Positions 1-7,598 of a DNA stretch of 41,753 bases are shown one piece after another. The notes beneath the pieces are model-generated. The model was not told the DNA's origin. It saw nothing but the letters and a program-made list of their open reading frames with translations, and did not search any database. Both the position numbers and the translations under genes were made by a program. The DNA comes from Candidatus Rifleibacteriota bacterium. Lineage in GTDB: Bacteria > Riflebacteria > Ozemobacteria > Ozemobacterales > Ozemobacteraceae. The stretch's first letter is position 1, and every line of letters begins with the position of its first letter. The DNA is taken from contig JAKQKW010000149.1 in the NCBI GenBank assembly GCA_029560455.1, positions 1 through 41,753 on the forward strand, read 5' to 3'.

Positions 1-45
1 CCCCTTCCAGTTTCAGAACCCTACAGAATCACACCATTCTCAAAC
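1..45 (-). CRISPR. Leader-proximal end of a type II-A CRISPR array (first repeat plus partial spacer)
   Basis: Positions 10-45 form a 36-base unit that begins GTTTC and ends CAAAC on the plus strand. Read on the minus strand it begins GTTTGAGAATGG and ends GGGTTCTGAAAC. Length, GTTT...AAAC ends and placement just downstream of csn2 are typical of type II-A repeats. The decisive evidence is that a near-complementary anti-repeat occurs at 6093-6127 beside cas9. Bases 1-9 are the start of the first (newest) spacer; the array continues off the left edge, so repeat number and spacer content cannot be seen. Only one copy lies in the window, so repetition itself is inferred from the anti-repeat match. 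Confidence 0.88.
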
Positions 46-148
46 CCCAAATCAGGGGTTCTGAAAATTTAAACGCCACCACAACGTCGGTGATCTGAAG
101 GGTATAACAATTACTCACCGATAATGATAACTTTCAGGGCAATGAAAA
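46..148 (-). promoter_or_regulatory. CRISPR leader between csn2 and the first repeat
   Basis: This 103-base AT-rich stretch separates the csn2 stop from the array and should carry the array promoter and the spacer-integration signal. The bases next to the repeat read TGATTTGGG on the minus strand, loosely like the ATTTGAG leader anchor known from type II-A systems. An inverted repeat AACCCC/GGGGTT (43-48 and 55-60) straddles the leader-repeat border. Another, CGGTGA/TCACCG, spans 88-120. A TATACC box on the minus strand near 102-107 could be a -10 element, but no convincing -35 is seen. Confidence 0.7.
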
Positions 149-820
149 TCAATAAATTGAGCACAAATCATAGTCTAGAATATAGGTCATTTCACAATCG
201 GAAACCTTTTCCCGCTGGGTGTTTTCGAGCAGCAAAAAATGAATTTTCCTGTAAATAGCTGACTGATATAGGCTTTTCAGTTCTTCAGCGCTCAGAAAGC
301 TTCTCAAATTAACGAAAATAAAGAACGAAACGCTCAAAAATTCCTGGGCGGCAGTAATGTAGTCGAGAATTTTTTCAGCCAGAGTTGCATGGTTTTCTTC
401 AAGTCTCAGATCAACAAGCTTGAAAAGCGCCATTGCATCTGTTTCTGAGTATATCAACGGGAAATCGACTGTCTGTGAAATCGCTTCAATATATTCAGCA
501 ATACGAGAGGAAATATCGAGAGATTTCATGTAAAAATCAGCTTCAACCGCTGTATTTTTCAGCTTTGCATGCAATTTTGCAACAATCTTTTTCTGATTAA
601 TGTCGAGCAAAAAAGGCGAAAGAATTAACTCTGCATCCTTTTCAAACGATAACCGCTTCGCTCCATGCGACACTACAAACTGACCTTCACCACCTTCTGA
701 TTGCAACAGCAATTCACTGACCATACTGGAAAAAACCCGCTGATTCTCAACAACGAGAATGTTGACAATATTTTCTGCAAACTCGACAGGAGCCTCAAGC
801 GAAGGATGAACAAGTTTCAT
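149..820 (-). CDS. csn2: Csn2, type II-A spacer-acquisition protein
   Basis: Csn2 forms a tetrameric ring that binds double-stranded DNA ends and is needed for spacer acquisition in type II-A systems. I place the start at 820, giving 223 residues. That ATG overlaps the cas2 stop in an ATGA arrangement, whereas the upstream open frame is only the shadow of cas2. The length fits the short Csn2a group (about 220 residues). The beginning ([14 protein letters not shown], then [15 protein letters not shown]) and the end ([17 protein letters not shown], then HFLLLENTQ) resemble the S. pyogenes protein in spacing and hydrophobic pattern. It is the last gene of the cas9-cas1-cas2-csn2 operon, and its presence defines subtype II-A. 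Confidence 0.9.
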   Translation of the reverse strand: MKLVHPSLEAPVEFAENIVNILVVENQRVFSSMVSELLLQSEGGEGQFVVSHGAKRLSFEKDAELILSPFLLDINQKKIVAKLHAKLKNTAVEADFYMKSLDISSRIAEYIEAISQTVDFPLIYSETDAMALFKLVDLRLEENHATLAEKILDYITAAQEFLSVSFFIFVNLRSFLSAEELKSLYQSAIYRKIHFLLLENTQREKVSDCEMTYILDYDLCSIY

Positions 821-1137
821 AGAATCACCAGCCTGTCTGCGCTGCTGATCACCTCTGAAATCCATTCGCCGACAACAAATTCCATTTTTGCAAACTGTTT
901 TTCGGTTATCGTGATCATCTGAACCAGTCCGGCCGGCGGCTTGTTTTTCTTCACATTTTCTCTTATGGCATCGGAAGCTGTCGAGTTGAGAGCAAGCTTG
1001 CAGTAAACGGATTCCTGCATCATACAAAAACCGTTCTTTATCAAAAACTTCCGAAATCTTGTATATTCACGCCTTTCGGCGGCTGACAATGTTGGCAGAT
1101 CAAAAAATACCAGTACTCTCATATACCTAAAACTCAT
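817..1137 (-). CDS. cas2: Cas2, CRISPR integrase subunit
   Basis: This 106-residue protein has the Cas2 hallmark near its N-terminus: a hydrophobic beta strand ending in aspartate ([10 protein letters not shown]), followed by [13 protein letters not shown]. Cas2 dimers bridge two Cas1 dimers to form the spacer-integration complex. The start at 1137 overlaps the cas1 stop by 11 bases; an in-frame ATG at 1122 (giving [10 protein letters not shown]) is an alternative. Its stop overlaps the csn2 start (ATGA), so the cas genes are translationally coupled. Confidence 0.95.
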   Translation of the reverse strand: MSFRYMRVLVFFDLPTLSAAERREYTRFRKFLIKNGFCMMQESVYCKLALNSTASDAIRENVKKNKPPAGLVQMITITEKQFAKMEFVVGEWISEVISSADRLVIL

Positions 1138-2002
1138 AGCTGTAGAATCTTATCAACTCCGGATCTGACTGGTTCAGCGCGTCAAAAATGCTTTTGCAAT
1201 AGATTTTAATGGCATTGTTGACATATTGCTTTTCGCCGGCCACAAGCACCGAATCGTTCAAGACCCCGACCATCAATACCTTTTCGGCCGGCCCGAAACC
1301 AGTCATGTTCGCAGCAAGAACCTTTCTGTCGACCAGCGGCCTGAAAGGTTCCATCACGTCAGAAGTAAAATTGAACGGGTTAAACGTATTGTCATGAAAC
1401 AGTCCAAGTTGGGTCAAATAACCATTCGCCACTATCTCACGGTTGAATGCAGACATAATTACGGCATAGCCATAGTTCAGGGCGGCATTTGTGCAATCAT
1501 CTGCTGAACGTGAAAAGCCGAGACCAAACAGTGAATTGAAATAAACCTTGGCCGCATGACCTTCACGGTTGGTAGTGTCGTTCAGCTGAATATCGCTGAG
1601 GTATTCTTCAAGCAGTTCCGCGCCAGGAAGGCTGAATTCCTGCAAAAGCTGCTTCTGCTGTTCAATTTTATTATGCACTACTGAAGTCCAGACCTCGACT
1701 TTTGTCGTGGCCGGCCACGCCAACTGCTCTTTCAGACGCGCGCTGACATCATGGCAGCCATAATGCGGAATCAGCTCAGAACAGGGGTTGCGCTTTTCGT
1801 CACAGAAAACGACCTTTATTTTGCGCTTAACCAGCTCACAAAGCAGCGCAGCCGTTAATGCAACAGCCGTGCTTTCAATTATCAAAACCGATATTTCGCC
1901 AAGAAAAACTTTCCGCACGGTTTCTTCTGAGCGAATCACCAGGTAATTGAGCTTGAATTCGAGCTTTGCCCGGTTTGCAACTATGACAACCCGCCAGCTC
2001 AT
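1127..2002 (-). CDS. cas1: Cas1, CRISPR integrase (type II-A)
   Basis: Cas1 catalyses insertion of new spacers at the leader end of the array. The 291-residue protein has the expected all-helical catalytic half, with metal ligands at E147 (in [10 protein letters not shown]), H203 (in LGLFHDN) and E218 (in [11 protein letters not shown]). The order and spacing match the Cas1 family, so the enzyme looks intact. The N-terminus ([16 protein letters not shown]) is characteristic of type II Cas1. Its ATG overlaps the cas9 stop codon (ATGA), and the gene is followed by cas2 with an 11-base overlap. Confidence 0.97.
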   Translation of the reverse strand: MSWRVVIVANRAKLEFKLNYLVIRSEETVRKVFLGEISVLIIESTAVALTAALLCELVKRKIKVVFCDEKRNPCSELIPHYGCHDVSARLKEQLAWPATTKVEVWTSVVHNKIEQQKQLLQEFSLPGAELLEEYLSDIQLNDTTNREGHAAKVYFNSLFGLGFSRSADDCTNAALNYGYAVIMSAFNREIVANGYLTQLGLFHDNTFNPFNFTSDVMEPFRPLVDRKVLAANMTGFGPAEKVLMVGVLNDSVLVAGEKQYVNNAIKIYCKSIFDALNQSDPELIRFYSYEF

Positions 2003-5000
2003 GCCCCAATCTTCTGCAGATCGACAATCTGCTCAAAAACCCCGGTAACAGACTGATTTAGCAAAACCACACTGAGATTATCAAGTTTTTTTGGACGTCT
2101 TATTGTTCCAGTGTTTGAAGCACCGCCAATACTGCTCAAATCGACTCGATTTTTTCCGCATTTAAACAAGCAAAGAATATTTTCAAGAACGCCACACTGG
2201 TCAATCAATGAAAGTGCTACAAACTTTTCCCGGCCTTTTTTCACTACATCTGCTGGAGTTGGAAACATTTTTCGATAAACGGTATCGTTCAATTTTCGAC
2301 AGAAAACGTCATACAATTTTAAATTATCATCTGAGGTAATGCCATCGTGGCTGTCTATTGTCAGGGGCCTTCGAGCCTCCCGGCAACGATTCTGGTATTT
2401 AAGTATTTTTTTTATATATCTTTCAGAATCATTGCAAACACATAACTGATGAGCTCCTCTAAATTCAAGACGATCTTCGCTTCTTCCTGCCAGATGCATT
2501 CTGGCACCCTCAAAAATAAACAATGTGTTTATTTTAATTGCTGGCAAAAGAATTCTTGGATTACACAGACCAAGTTCATTCACGCAATAATCCAAACCGT
2601 TTTTCTTATCACTAGAGATTTTTCTGGCGATATGAATATGTAAAACCTCAATAGTTCTCGATCTTCTGGCTTTTTTACCAGAGCCGGTATCGTGCTCGAC
2701 CAACATAAAGCAAGCCCCGGCAACATTGTTATAGCCCCCGTATTTTTCGATGGTGAGCCGGGAATCACTGCCTTTAACCGGCAGCTGCCCCTTGCCCTTT
2801 TTCATGATGTTCTGATCGAACAAGCCACCATGCCTTGCGATTGCATAACGGGTAAAAAGGATATTGTTCTTCTGCATAACCCTTTTAACCCTGGTAATAG
2901 TTTCGTCGCCAGTAGTCTTCCAGGCGATAACGCCATTGCGAACCACGTCAGAGTCATAGATTTTACGCAGGTTATAATTTTTACCCTCACGCTCTCTGAT
3001 GAAATTCAGCGGGCTATGCGTGAACCTTGTGTTGTAAACATTGCCAATCACGATATTGAGATAAGCGTCTCTGGCATGATGGAAGTCGTTTATCTCACGA
3101 ACTTTTACCAGATCGAATTTGTGCCGGAAATCGCTGACATTACCGGCTTTGACGTAGACTATCTCAGTCTGGGGAAACACTCTTTTCAGCATTTCGGCGA
3201 CCGCTTTTGTCGATTGCCTGGTCTCAACAAGCTGCCGGGCAATAAAATCGGCGAGTTCATCATCGCTGAAACCTGTTGCCCGGGTTAAACGGTCAAATTT
3301 CTTTTTGCCGATAAAACCCTTTTCGTAAAGACTGCGCCAGAAGGCGGAATTTTTCTGACGAATTGCTTCCGGCAGAGGAAAAACATCGGATTTTTCAGCA
3401 TTGATAACCCGCTTTACCAGCACTCTGTTTTCCAGACTGTCGTCTTTGACTTTTGATCTGGGAAAAATGTGGTCAACATCGTAGATTTTTTCATCGAAAA
3501 GGCTGAGAAGATCTATCGATTCCCCGCTGTACATGCAACGGCCCATCTGCAGATAATACAAATACAGCCGATCGCTTCGCAATTCCGCGTCGCTTTTACC
3601 CTGCAGTTCTTTGGCCCATTCTCTTGAGTCATCTCTGCATTTTTTGTAAAGATCAAGCAGAATACTCTGTCTGGTTCTGGTTCTCTTTTTTTCACCCTCT
3701 TCGCGGGCAACTTCGACAAAAACCTTTTTTGGCGGGTGCTGCATGATTTTTGCGACTTCCGCAACAATCAGCATTGTCTGCCAGATTCCCCTTTTAACCG
3801 CAGGAGAAACGTATAGTTCTTTCACAGTATCATAACCGATGCCACTGATTGGGCCAGATGTCTTTTCGTTGCGCCTGGCAATAGCCTGCAGATAATCAAA
3901 TCTGCCGCTCAATAGCTGCATAAGATTAAGATTTTCACCAAGGTCGCCGCGCAGGGCAGAAATGATGCTGACACACTCGCCCGTTGTTTTGTCGACATGC
4001 ACCACATCCACCAGAAACTCTTTTGAAAGCCTGCCCCATCCTGAGTATCGCAACTTGGCCAATTGCCTGATCTCTGATTCTGAAAGTTTGTCGCGATAGA
4101 AGCTTTCTATGCGACGCTTCAACAGTTTTGAATCATCACCAAAAAGAACGATCCAGCGAATCAGATTTTCAACCATGTTGACATCACCGGCTTTGCTGGC
4201 GAGAATCCTTTTTAAGTCATGGTAAGAAGCCATAGATGACTTAAAATCGCCGTCAATGCCGCTCAAATCATCGTTACTGGTTATCTCGCCTTCGTTTTCG
4301 AGAAATTCACGCAGCCTTCGCATGGTAACTTTTTTCTGCACCAGAAAAAGTTCGTTGAAAATGCGCTGTTTTAAACCAACAGGTATGCCGCTGCCATTTA
4401 TTTTGAGATTGTTCAATTCGTTCAAGACCATGAACTCGCTGTAAAGAAGGGAGTTTTTCGGCAGAACATCTGCACCGATCAGGTAGGTACATTTCCCGGT
4501 CATCCTTTTAATAAAGGCTTCTGCGCTTTTATCCACATCTACCATCTGTTCGAAATTCCATGGTCTGACTGCCCCGCTCTGTTTACGTTCAGCCCAGCAA
4601 TGTCCGCCATTTTCTTTGTGATAAGTATTCAAAGGGCCGACGTAATACGGAATCCGGAACTGCATCAACAACTCAATTTTCTGGCGAACGGAAAACCCCG
4701 TATTATCGACCTGGTTGAGAAATGGGTAATGGTCGCTGGCGTTTTCAAGAATGATGCTTAATTCTTCGAGATGCATCTGGTATGGAATGACGCTATTATC
4801 TGTGGTTACCTGCTTTGGCAGAAATGTGCGGTTTTCTATTTCCTGCAAAACTGGCTGGTTGACGTCTTTTGGCAGTTCTTTCAATATTTTGCCAATGAAT
4901 TTATAAAAAGCATCCTGGTCACAGCGTTTTTCCACGACAATCTTTCTGCCACCTTTTTTAGCAACCCCGGCATAGGAGCAATAGTTACCAGCAACAGTCG

Positions 5001-6054
5001 GATTCTTGAAAACTTCTGAATATTTTTTGGGCAGATAAGTCTTAACCAGCAACTTAAGGGTCTGCAGATCAGACTTGTGCTTGTCATAGACTCTGGTCTT
5101 GCCTTCGGACAGGTAACGGGCATTTTTTCTTATTTCTGCCAGCAATGCCCAATCATAAATTGCCTTGAATTTATCTATACATAAAATTTTGTCTCCAAGC
5201 AAGGCAGCAAGCTGATCATACTCCTCTTCAAATTTACCGCTGGAGAAATCAATTTTAACGGTATCTGCCTCTTCAAGATCAAGTTCAGGAAAAAGGGCGT
5301 CAATCTTCACCGGCGTTCCGAGAACAAGACTAATAAACGCCTGTTTCTGCTTACTTTCGTCATCTCTGGCGTTGGCATCGAACAGTCTGATAAGCTCGGC
5401 TTTTTTATCAGACTTGCGCATCTCTCTTGATAAAAGTGTCTTTTCAACCTCTTCAACCGAAAGGCATGAAAAATCAAGCTCGAGTTCATCGCGCAGACTT
5501 TGCTGCAAATACTGAAAGGCTTCTGAAAAGGAAGGTATATTAGACATGCTCTGGCCTTCAAACAAAAAATGGCCACGGTTTTTGATGATATGATGGATAG
5601 CCAGATAAACAAGTCTGATATCAAAACGTTCTTTCTTTTCAATCAGAGCTTTGCGCAGGTGAAAAATTGTTGGAAAGGCCTTGTGATAATCTTTATCAGT
5701 GTATGTTTTATCCGAAAACAGCGTATATGGCAGTGGCAGCTTTTTATCGTCAGGATGGTATCTGCTTTCGGCCAGGCGCAGAAAAAAGCCCTGGTCGACT
5801 TTTCCAATTTCTTCAGCAAACATGTCCTGCAAAAGCTTAATTCTCTGTTTTCGGCGCGCAAGCCTTCGTCTGGCAGTTCTGAAAATCCGGCGCTCGGCTG
5901 CGGTTTTACCAGCCTCGAACAGCCTTATGCCCCACAGGGCTTTGCCGTTGAGTTTTTGCAGTTCATACGACAGATCGGTGACTGCCCATCCAATTGAATC
6001 GGTGCCTATATCGAGGCCCAGAAAATACTCACCAAATGCTTTTTTTGTTGTCAT
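1999..6054 (-). CDS. cas9: Cas9, RNA-guided DNA endonuclease (type II-A)
   Basis: Cas9 of 1351 residues, similar in size to the S. pyogenes enzyme (1368). RuvC-I lies at the N-terminus with D15 (GLDIGTDSIGW), followed by an arginine-rich bridge helix at about 52-78. RuvC-II carries E781 (VFVEVAREE). The HNH domain has H862, N876 and N885, with the same 14 and 23 residue spacings as H840, N854 and N863 of SpCas9. RuvC-III has H993 and D996 (HHARDAYLN). Both nuclease centres therefore appear active. The end of the PAM-interacting domain (HQSITG-like NQSVTGVF) is recognisable, but the RKR PAM motif is replaced by RRPK-type residues. The ribosome site GGGGAA lies about 8 bases before the ATG. The region looks more AT-rich than neighbouring genes by eye, suggesting transfer. 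Confidence 0.98.
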   Translation of the reverse strand: MTTKKAFGEYFLGLDIGTDSIGWAVTDLSYELQKLNGKALWGIRLFEAGKTAAERRIFRTARRRLARRKQRIKLLQDMFAEEIGKVDQGFFLRLAESRYHPDDKKLPLPYTLFSDKTYTDKDYHKAFPTIFHLRKALIEKKERFDIRLVYLAIHHIIKNRGHFLFEGQSMSNIPSFSEAFQYLQQSLRDELELDFSCLSVEEVEKTLLSREMRKSDKKAELIRLFDANARDDESKQKQAFISLVLGTPVKIDALFPELDLEEADTVKIDFSSGKFEEEYDQLAALLGDKILCIDKFKAIYDWALLAEIRKNARYLSEGKTRVYDKHKSDLQTLKLLVKTYLPKKYSEVFKNPTVAGNYCSYAGVAKKGGRKIVVEKRCDQDAFYKFIGKILKELPKDVNQPVLQEIENRTFLPKQVTTDNSVIPYQMHLEELSIILENASDHYPFLNQVDNTGFSVRQKIELLMQFRIPYYVGPLNTYHKENGGHCWAERKQSGAVRPWNFEQMVDVDKSAEAFIKRMTGKCTYLIGADVLPKNSLLYSEFMVLNELNNLKINGSGIPVGLKQRIFNELFLVQKKVTMRRLREFLENEGEITSNDDLSGIDGDFKSSMASYHDLKRILASKAGDVNMVENLIRWIVLFGDDSKLLKRRIESFYRDKLSESEIRQLAKLRYSGWGRLSKEFLVDVVHVDKTTGECVSIISALRGDLGENLNLMQLLSGRFDYLQAIARRNEKTSGPISGIGYDTVKELYVSPAVKRGIWQTMLIVAEVAKIMQHPPKKVFVEVAREEGEKKRTRTRQSILLDLYKKCRDDSREWAKELQGKSDAELRSDRLYLYYLQMGRCMYSGESIDLLSLFDEKIYDVDHIFPRSKVKDDSLENRVLVKRVINAEKSDVFPLPEAIRQKNSAFWRSLYEKGFIGKKKFDRLTRATGFSDDELADFIARQLVETRQSTKAVAEMLKRVFPQTEIVYVKAGNVSDFRHKFDLVKVREINDFHHARDAYLNIVIGNVYNTRFTHSPLNFIREREGKNYNLRKIYDSDVVRNGVIAWKTTGDETITRVKRVMQKNNILFTRYAIARHGGLFDQNIMKKGKGQLPVKGSDSRLTIEKYGGYNNVAGACFMLVEHDTGSGKKARRSRTIEVLHIHIARKISSDKKNGLDYCVNELGLCNPRILLPAIKINTLFIFEGARMHLAGRSEDRLEFRGAHQLCVCNDSERYIKKILKYQNRCREARRPLTIDSHDGITSDDNLKLYDVFCRKLNDTVYRKMFPTPADVVKKGREKFVALSLIDQCGVLENILCLFKCGKNRVDLSSIGGASNTGTIRRPKKLDNLSVVLLNQSVTGVFEQIVDLQKIGA

Positions 6055-6056
6055 AT

Positions 6057-6085
6057 TTGACTTTTCCCCGCAGTGTTTGTATATT
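6057..6085 (+). promoter_or_regulatory. Sigma-70-type promoter for tracrRNA
   Basis: TTGACT (6057-6062) and TATATT (6080-6085) are separated by exactly 17 bases, close to the consensus for the housekeeping sigma factor. Transcription would start near 6091, right at the beginning of the anti-repeat. The -35 element begins three bases upstream of the cas9 start codon, and the whole promoter occupies the 5' leader of cas9 in the opposite direction. Confidence 0.8.
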
Positions 6086-6090
6086 TTGGT

Positions 6091-6197
6091 ATGTAAACCT
6101 TACAGAATTTACACCATAAGTTCAAATAAAAATTTATTCAAATCGTCGCAAGACTCCACATTGTGTGGGCAAAAACACCGCTGCAGCGGTGTTTTTT
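6091..6197 (+). ncRNA. tracrRNA of the type II-A system
   Basis: The anti-repeat (6093-6127) is complementary to the CRISPR repeat with few mismatches. UCAAAU (6122-6127) pairs with the repeat 5' end GUUUGA. An AAGU/GA internal bulge follows, then ACACCAU pairs with AUGGUGU, and the upper stem continues through ACAGAAU and AACC. The GA/AAGU bulge is the same as in the S. pyogenes duplex. Downstream are a small hairpin GUC-GCAA-GAC (6145-6154) in the nexus position, a hairpin CCACA-UUG-UGUGG (6156-6168) and the terminator hairpin. The duplex with pre-crRNA would be cut by RNase III and loaded into Cas9. The gene is divergent from cas9; the predicted primary RNA is about 107 nucleotides. Confidence 0.92.
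6171..6197. terminator. Bidirectional intrinsic terminator (tracrRNA end; also end of the TPR gene transcript)
   Basis: A perfect palindrome AACACCGCTGCAGCGGTGTT (6174-6193) is flanked by runs of A on the left and T on the right. On the plus strand it ends in six T residues and should terminate tracrRNA. On the minus strand it ends in five T residues and lies 34 bases past the stop of the TPR gene (6231), insulating the cas operon from upstream transcription. Confidence 0.9.
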
Positions 6198-6230
6198 ATT
6201 TGGCTTCAAATCAGCCCCGGCCGGGAAGTT

Positions 6231-7598
6231 TTACTGTTCGCCGAGTGATTTTTTTGCAGAATCGATATCTTTGATCATGGCCTGGGCATCTTTGCCGAGC
6301 TTGTCGTTGGGAGCAAGGCTGATTACCCGCTGAAAAGCGGTTATGGCGCGATCGAAGGCTGCAGAGTCACCGGCAAGGCCCTTGTCTGTCCAGGCGAGGC
6401 CGAGGTGATAGTTATATTCGGGGTTGTCGGCCTGACGCGATAATGCTTCGTCATATTTGGCGATAGCTTCGTCGAGTTTGCCCTTTTTGTAAAGCTCATA
6501 ACCCTCAGAGTGCAATGCCGCGGCTTCAGCAATGCCTTCTGAGCCGGCATCGGCACTGCCACTGGCATTGGCGTTGCCGGCGGCACGTTTTTTCTTGAGC
6601 TTGGCCCAGATATCGTCTTTTTTCTTCTCGGCTTCTTCTTTTTCCATCTGTTCGCGGGCAAGACGCTCTTCTTCCTCGCGCTTCAGAGCAAGCAGGCGCT
6701 GGTTTTCCTGGTCACGCCATTTACCGAGAGCTGACATAACCGGCCGCAGGCGTTCTTCATATTCACCCGGGTTTGCCTTGAGCGGCTCGAGAATTTTTTC
6801 GGCATCGGGGTAAAGCCCGTTGATAAACTGCAGAGTGCCGTAGAAATAGCGGGCCTCGACGTCGTCAGAACTGTTCTGAAAGCGGGCGGCAAAAGTCTCG
6901 TTGCCTCTGGCAAGCAGACCGCGGTCGTCTTTCGAGGCCAGCCCGGGATCAGCAAGAATTTTGGCAAAGTAGAGGTCGAGAGCCGCATTCAGGCCATCCT
7001 TTTCAAGCGCGGTAAAAACATCTGCCAGGGGGCCCGTTTCGGGTTCGAAATACTTCTGCACGTCGATTTCTTTTGCTTTTGGCTTCGGCGCCTCGATTTC
7101 GAGATCTTCAAAGATCAGCAGACCACTGCCGGCAGCATCTTTTTTAACCTTGTCTTCGGGAATGACCAGACCGAACTGCCGGTGCGAGGTGCCGGAACCA
7201 ATAAGAGTCAGCGCCTCGCGCACGACCGGATCGACGATTTTAACGGTCTCGGATGGCTTTTTTACTTCGCCGAGCATTTTCTGCAGCTGGATGACACGCG
7301 GGTGATCGGGGGCCTGCAAAGAAGCTTCAATCAGCAACTTGCGCGCCTTGTCAAAATTTTTCATGTCGAGATAGACCTGCGCCAGCCAGACCCGTGCCGA
7401 AAAATTCTGGCGATCGATCAGAAGGATATTCTCGAATTCAAGGGCGGCATTGGCAAGCTCACCCTTGTTGTAGCATTCCTGGCCGGCCTGCAGAAACAAT
7501 TCGACGTCTTCGTCAGTCTGTGCCCCGACCGTGAAATAACCTGCGGTTGCAGTCAGCAGAAATGCCGAGGCAAAAACATATCTGAGCAGTCTTCTCAT
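6231..7598 (-). CDS. Periplasmic TPR-repeat protein
   Basis: A 455-residue protein with an N-terminal signal peptide (hydrophobic to about residue 26, likely cut after VGA). TPR-like helical repeats lie at about 30-105 (ECYNKGELANAALEFENIL, then ARVWLAQVYLDMKNFDKAR). A charged, coiled-coil-prone segment rich in Glu, Lys and Arg covers about 300-345. A second TPR block lies near 360-440 (YELYKKGKLDEAIAKYDEAL). TPR arrays are protein-protein scaffolds; no enzyme motif is visible. Its start codon overlaps the stop of the FG-GAP gene (ATGA), and it is the last gene of the glmM/minor-pilin operon, so a role in assembling or docking the pilus-like apparatus is possible but inferred. Confidence 0.85.
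   Translation of the reverse strand: MRRLLRYVFASAFLLTATAGYFTVGAQTDEDVELFLQAGQECYNKGELANAALEFENILLIDRQNFSARVWLAQVYLDMKNFDKARKLLIEASLQAPDHPRVIQLQKMLGEVKKPSETVKIVDPVVREALTLIGSGTSHRQFGLVIPEDKVKKDAAGSGLLIFEDLEIEAPKPKAKEIDVQKYFEPETGPLADVFTALEKDGLNAALDLYFAKILADPGLASKDDRGLLARGNETFAARFQNSSDDVEARYFYGTLQFINGLYPDAEKILEPLKANPGEYEERLRPVMSALGKWRDQENQRLLALKREEEERLAREQMEKEEAEKKKDDIWAKLKKKRAAGNANASGSADAGSEGIAEAAALHSEGYELYKKGKLDEAIAKYDEALSRQADNPEYNYHLGLAWTDKGLAGDSAAFDRAITAFQRVISLAPNDKLGKDAQAMIKDIDSAKKSLGEQ

Noticed and set aside
217..222. Loss of GAFTGA as a sign of a non-sigma-54 activator (residues of the 29003-30391 protein)
   Set aside because: GAFTDA is a natural variant seen in NtrC-type proteins, and the rest of the AAA+ domain is intact, so I keep the sigma-54 activator call.
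821..1027. N-terminal extension of the csn2 frame ([10 protein letters not shown]...)
   Set aside because: It is cas2 sequence in another frame; the ATG at 820 in an ATGA overlap gives a normal Csn2 length.
2692..3288. 198-codon open frame on the plus strand within cas9
   Set aside because: Fully inside an intact Cas9 gene, with no family resemblance and no ribosome site worth noting.
6061..6100. Natural single-guide (long tracrRNA) targeting the cas9 promoter as in S. pyogenes
   Set aside because: The predicted transcript starts right at the anti-repeat, so there is no upstream targeting segment.
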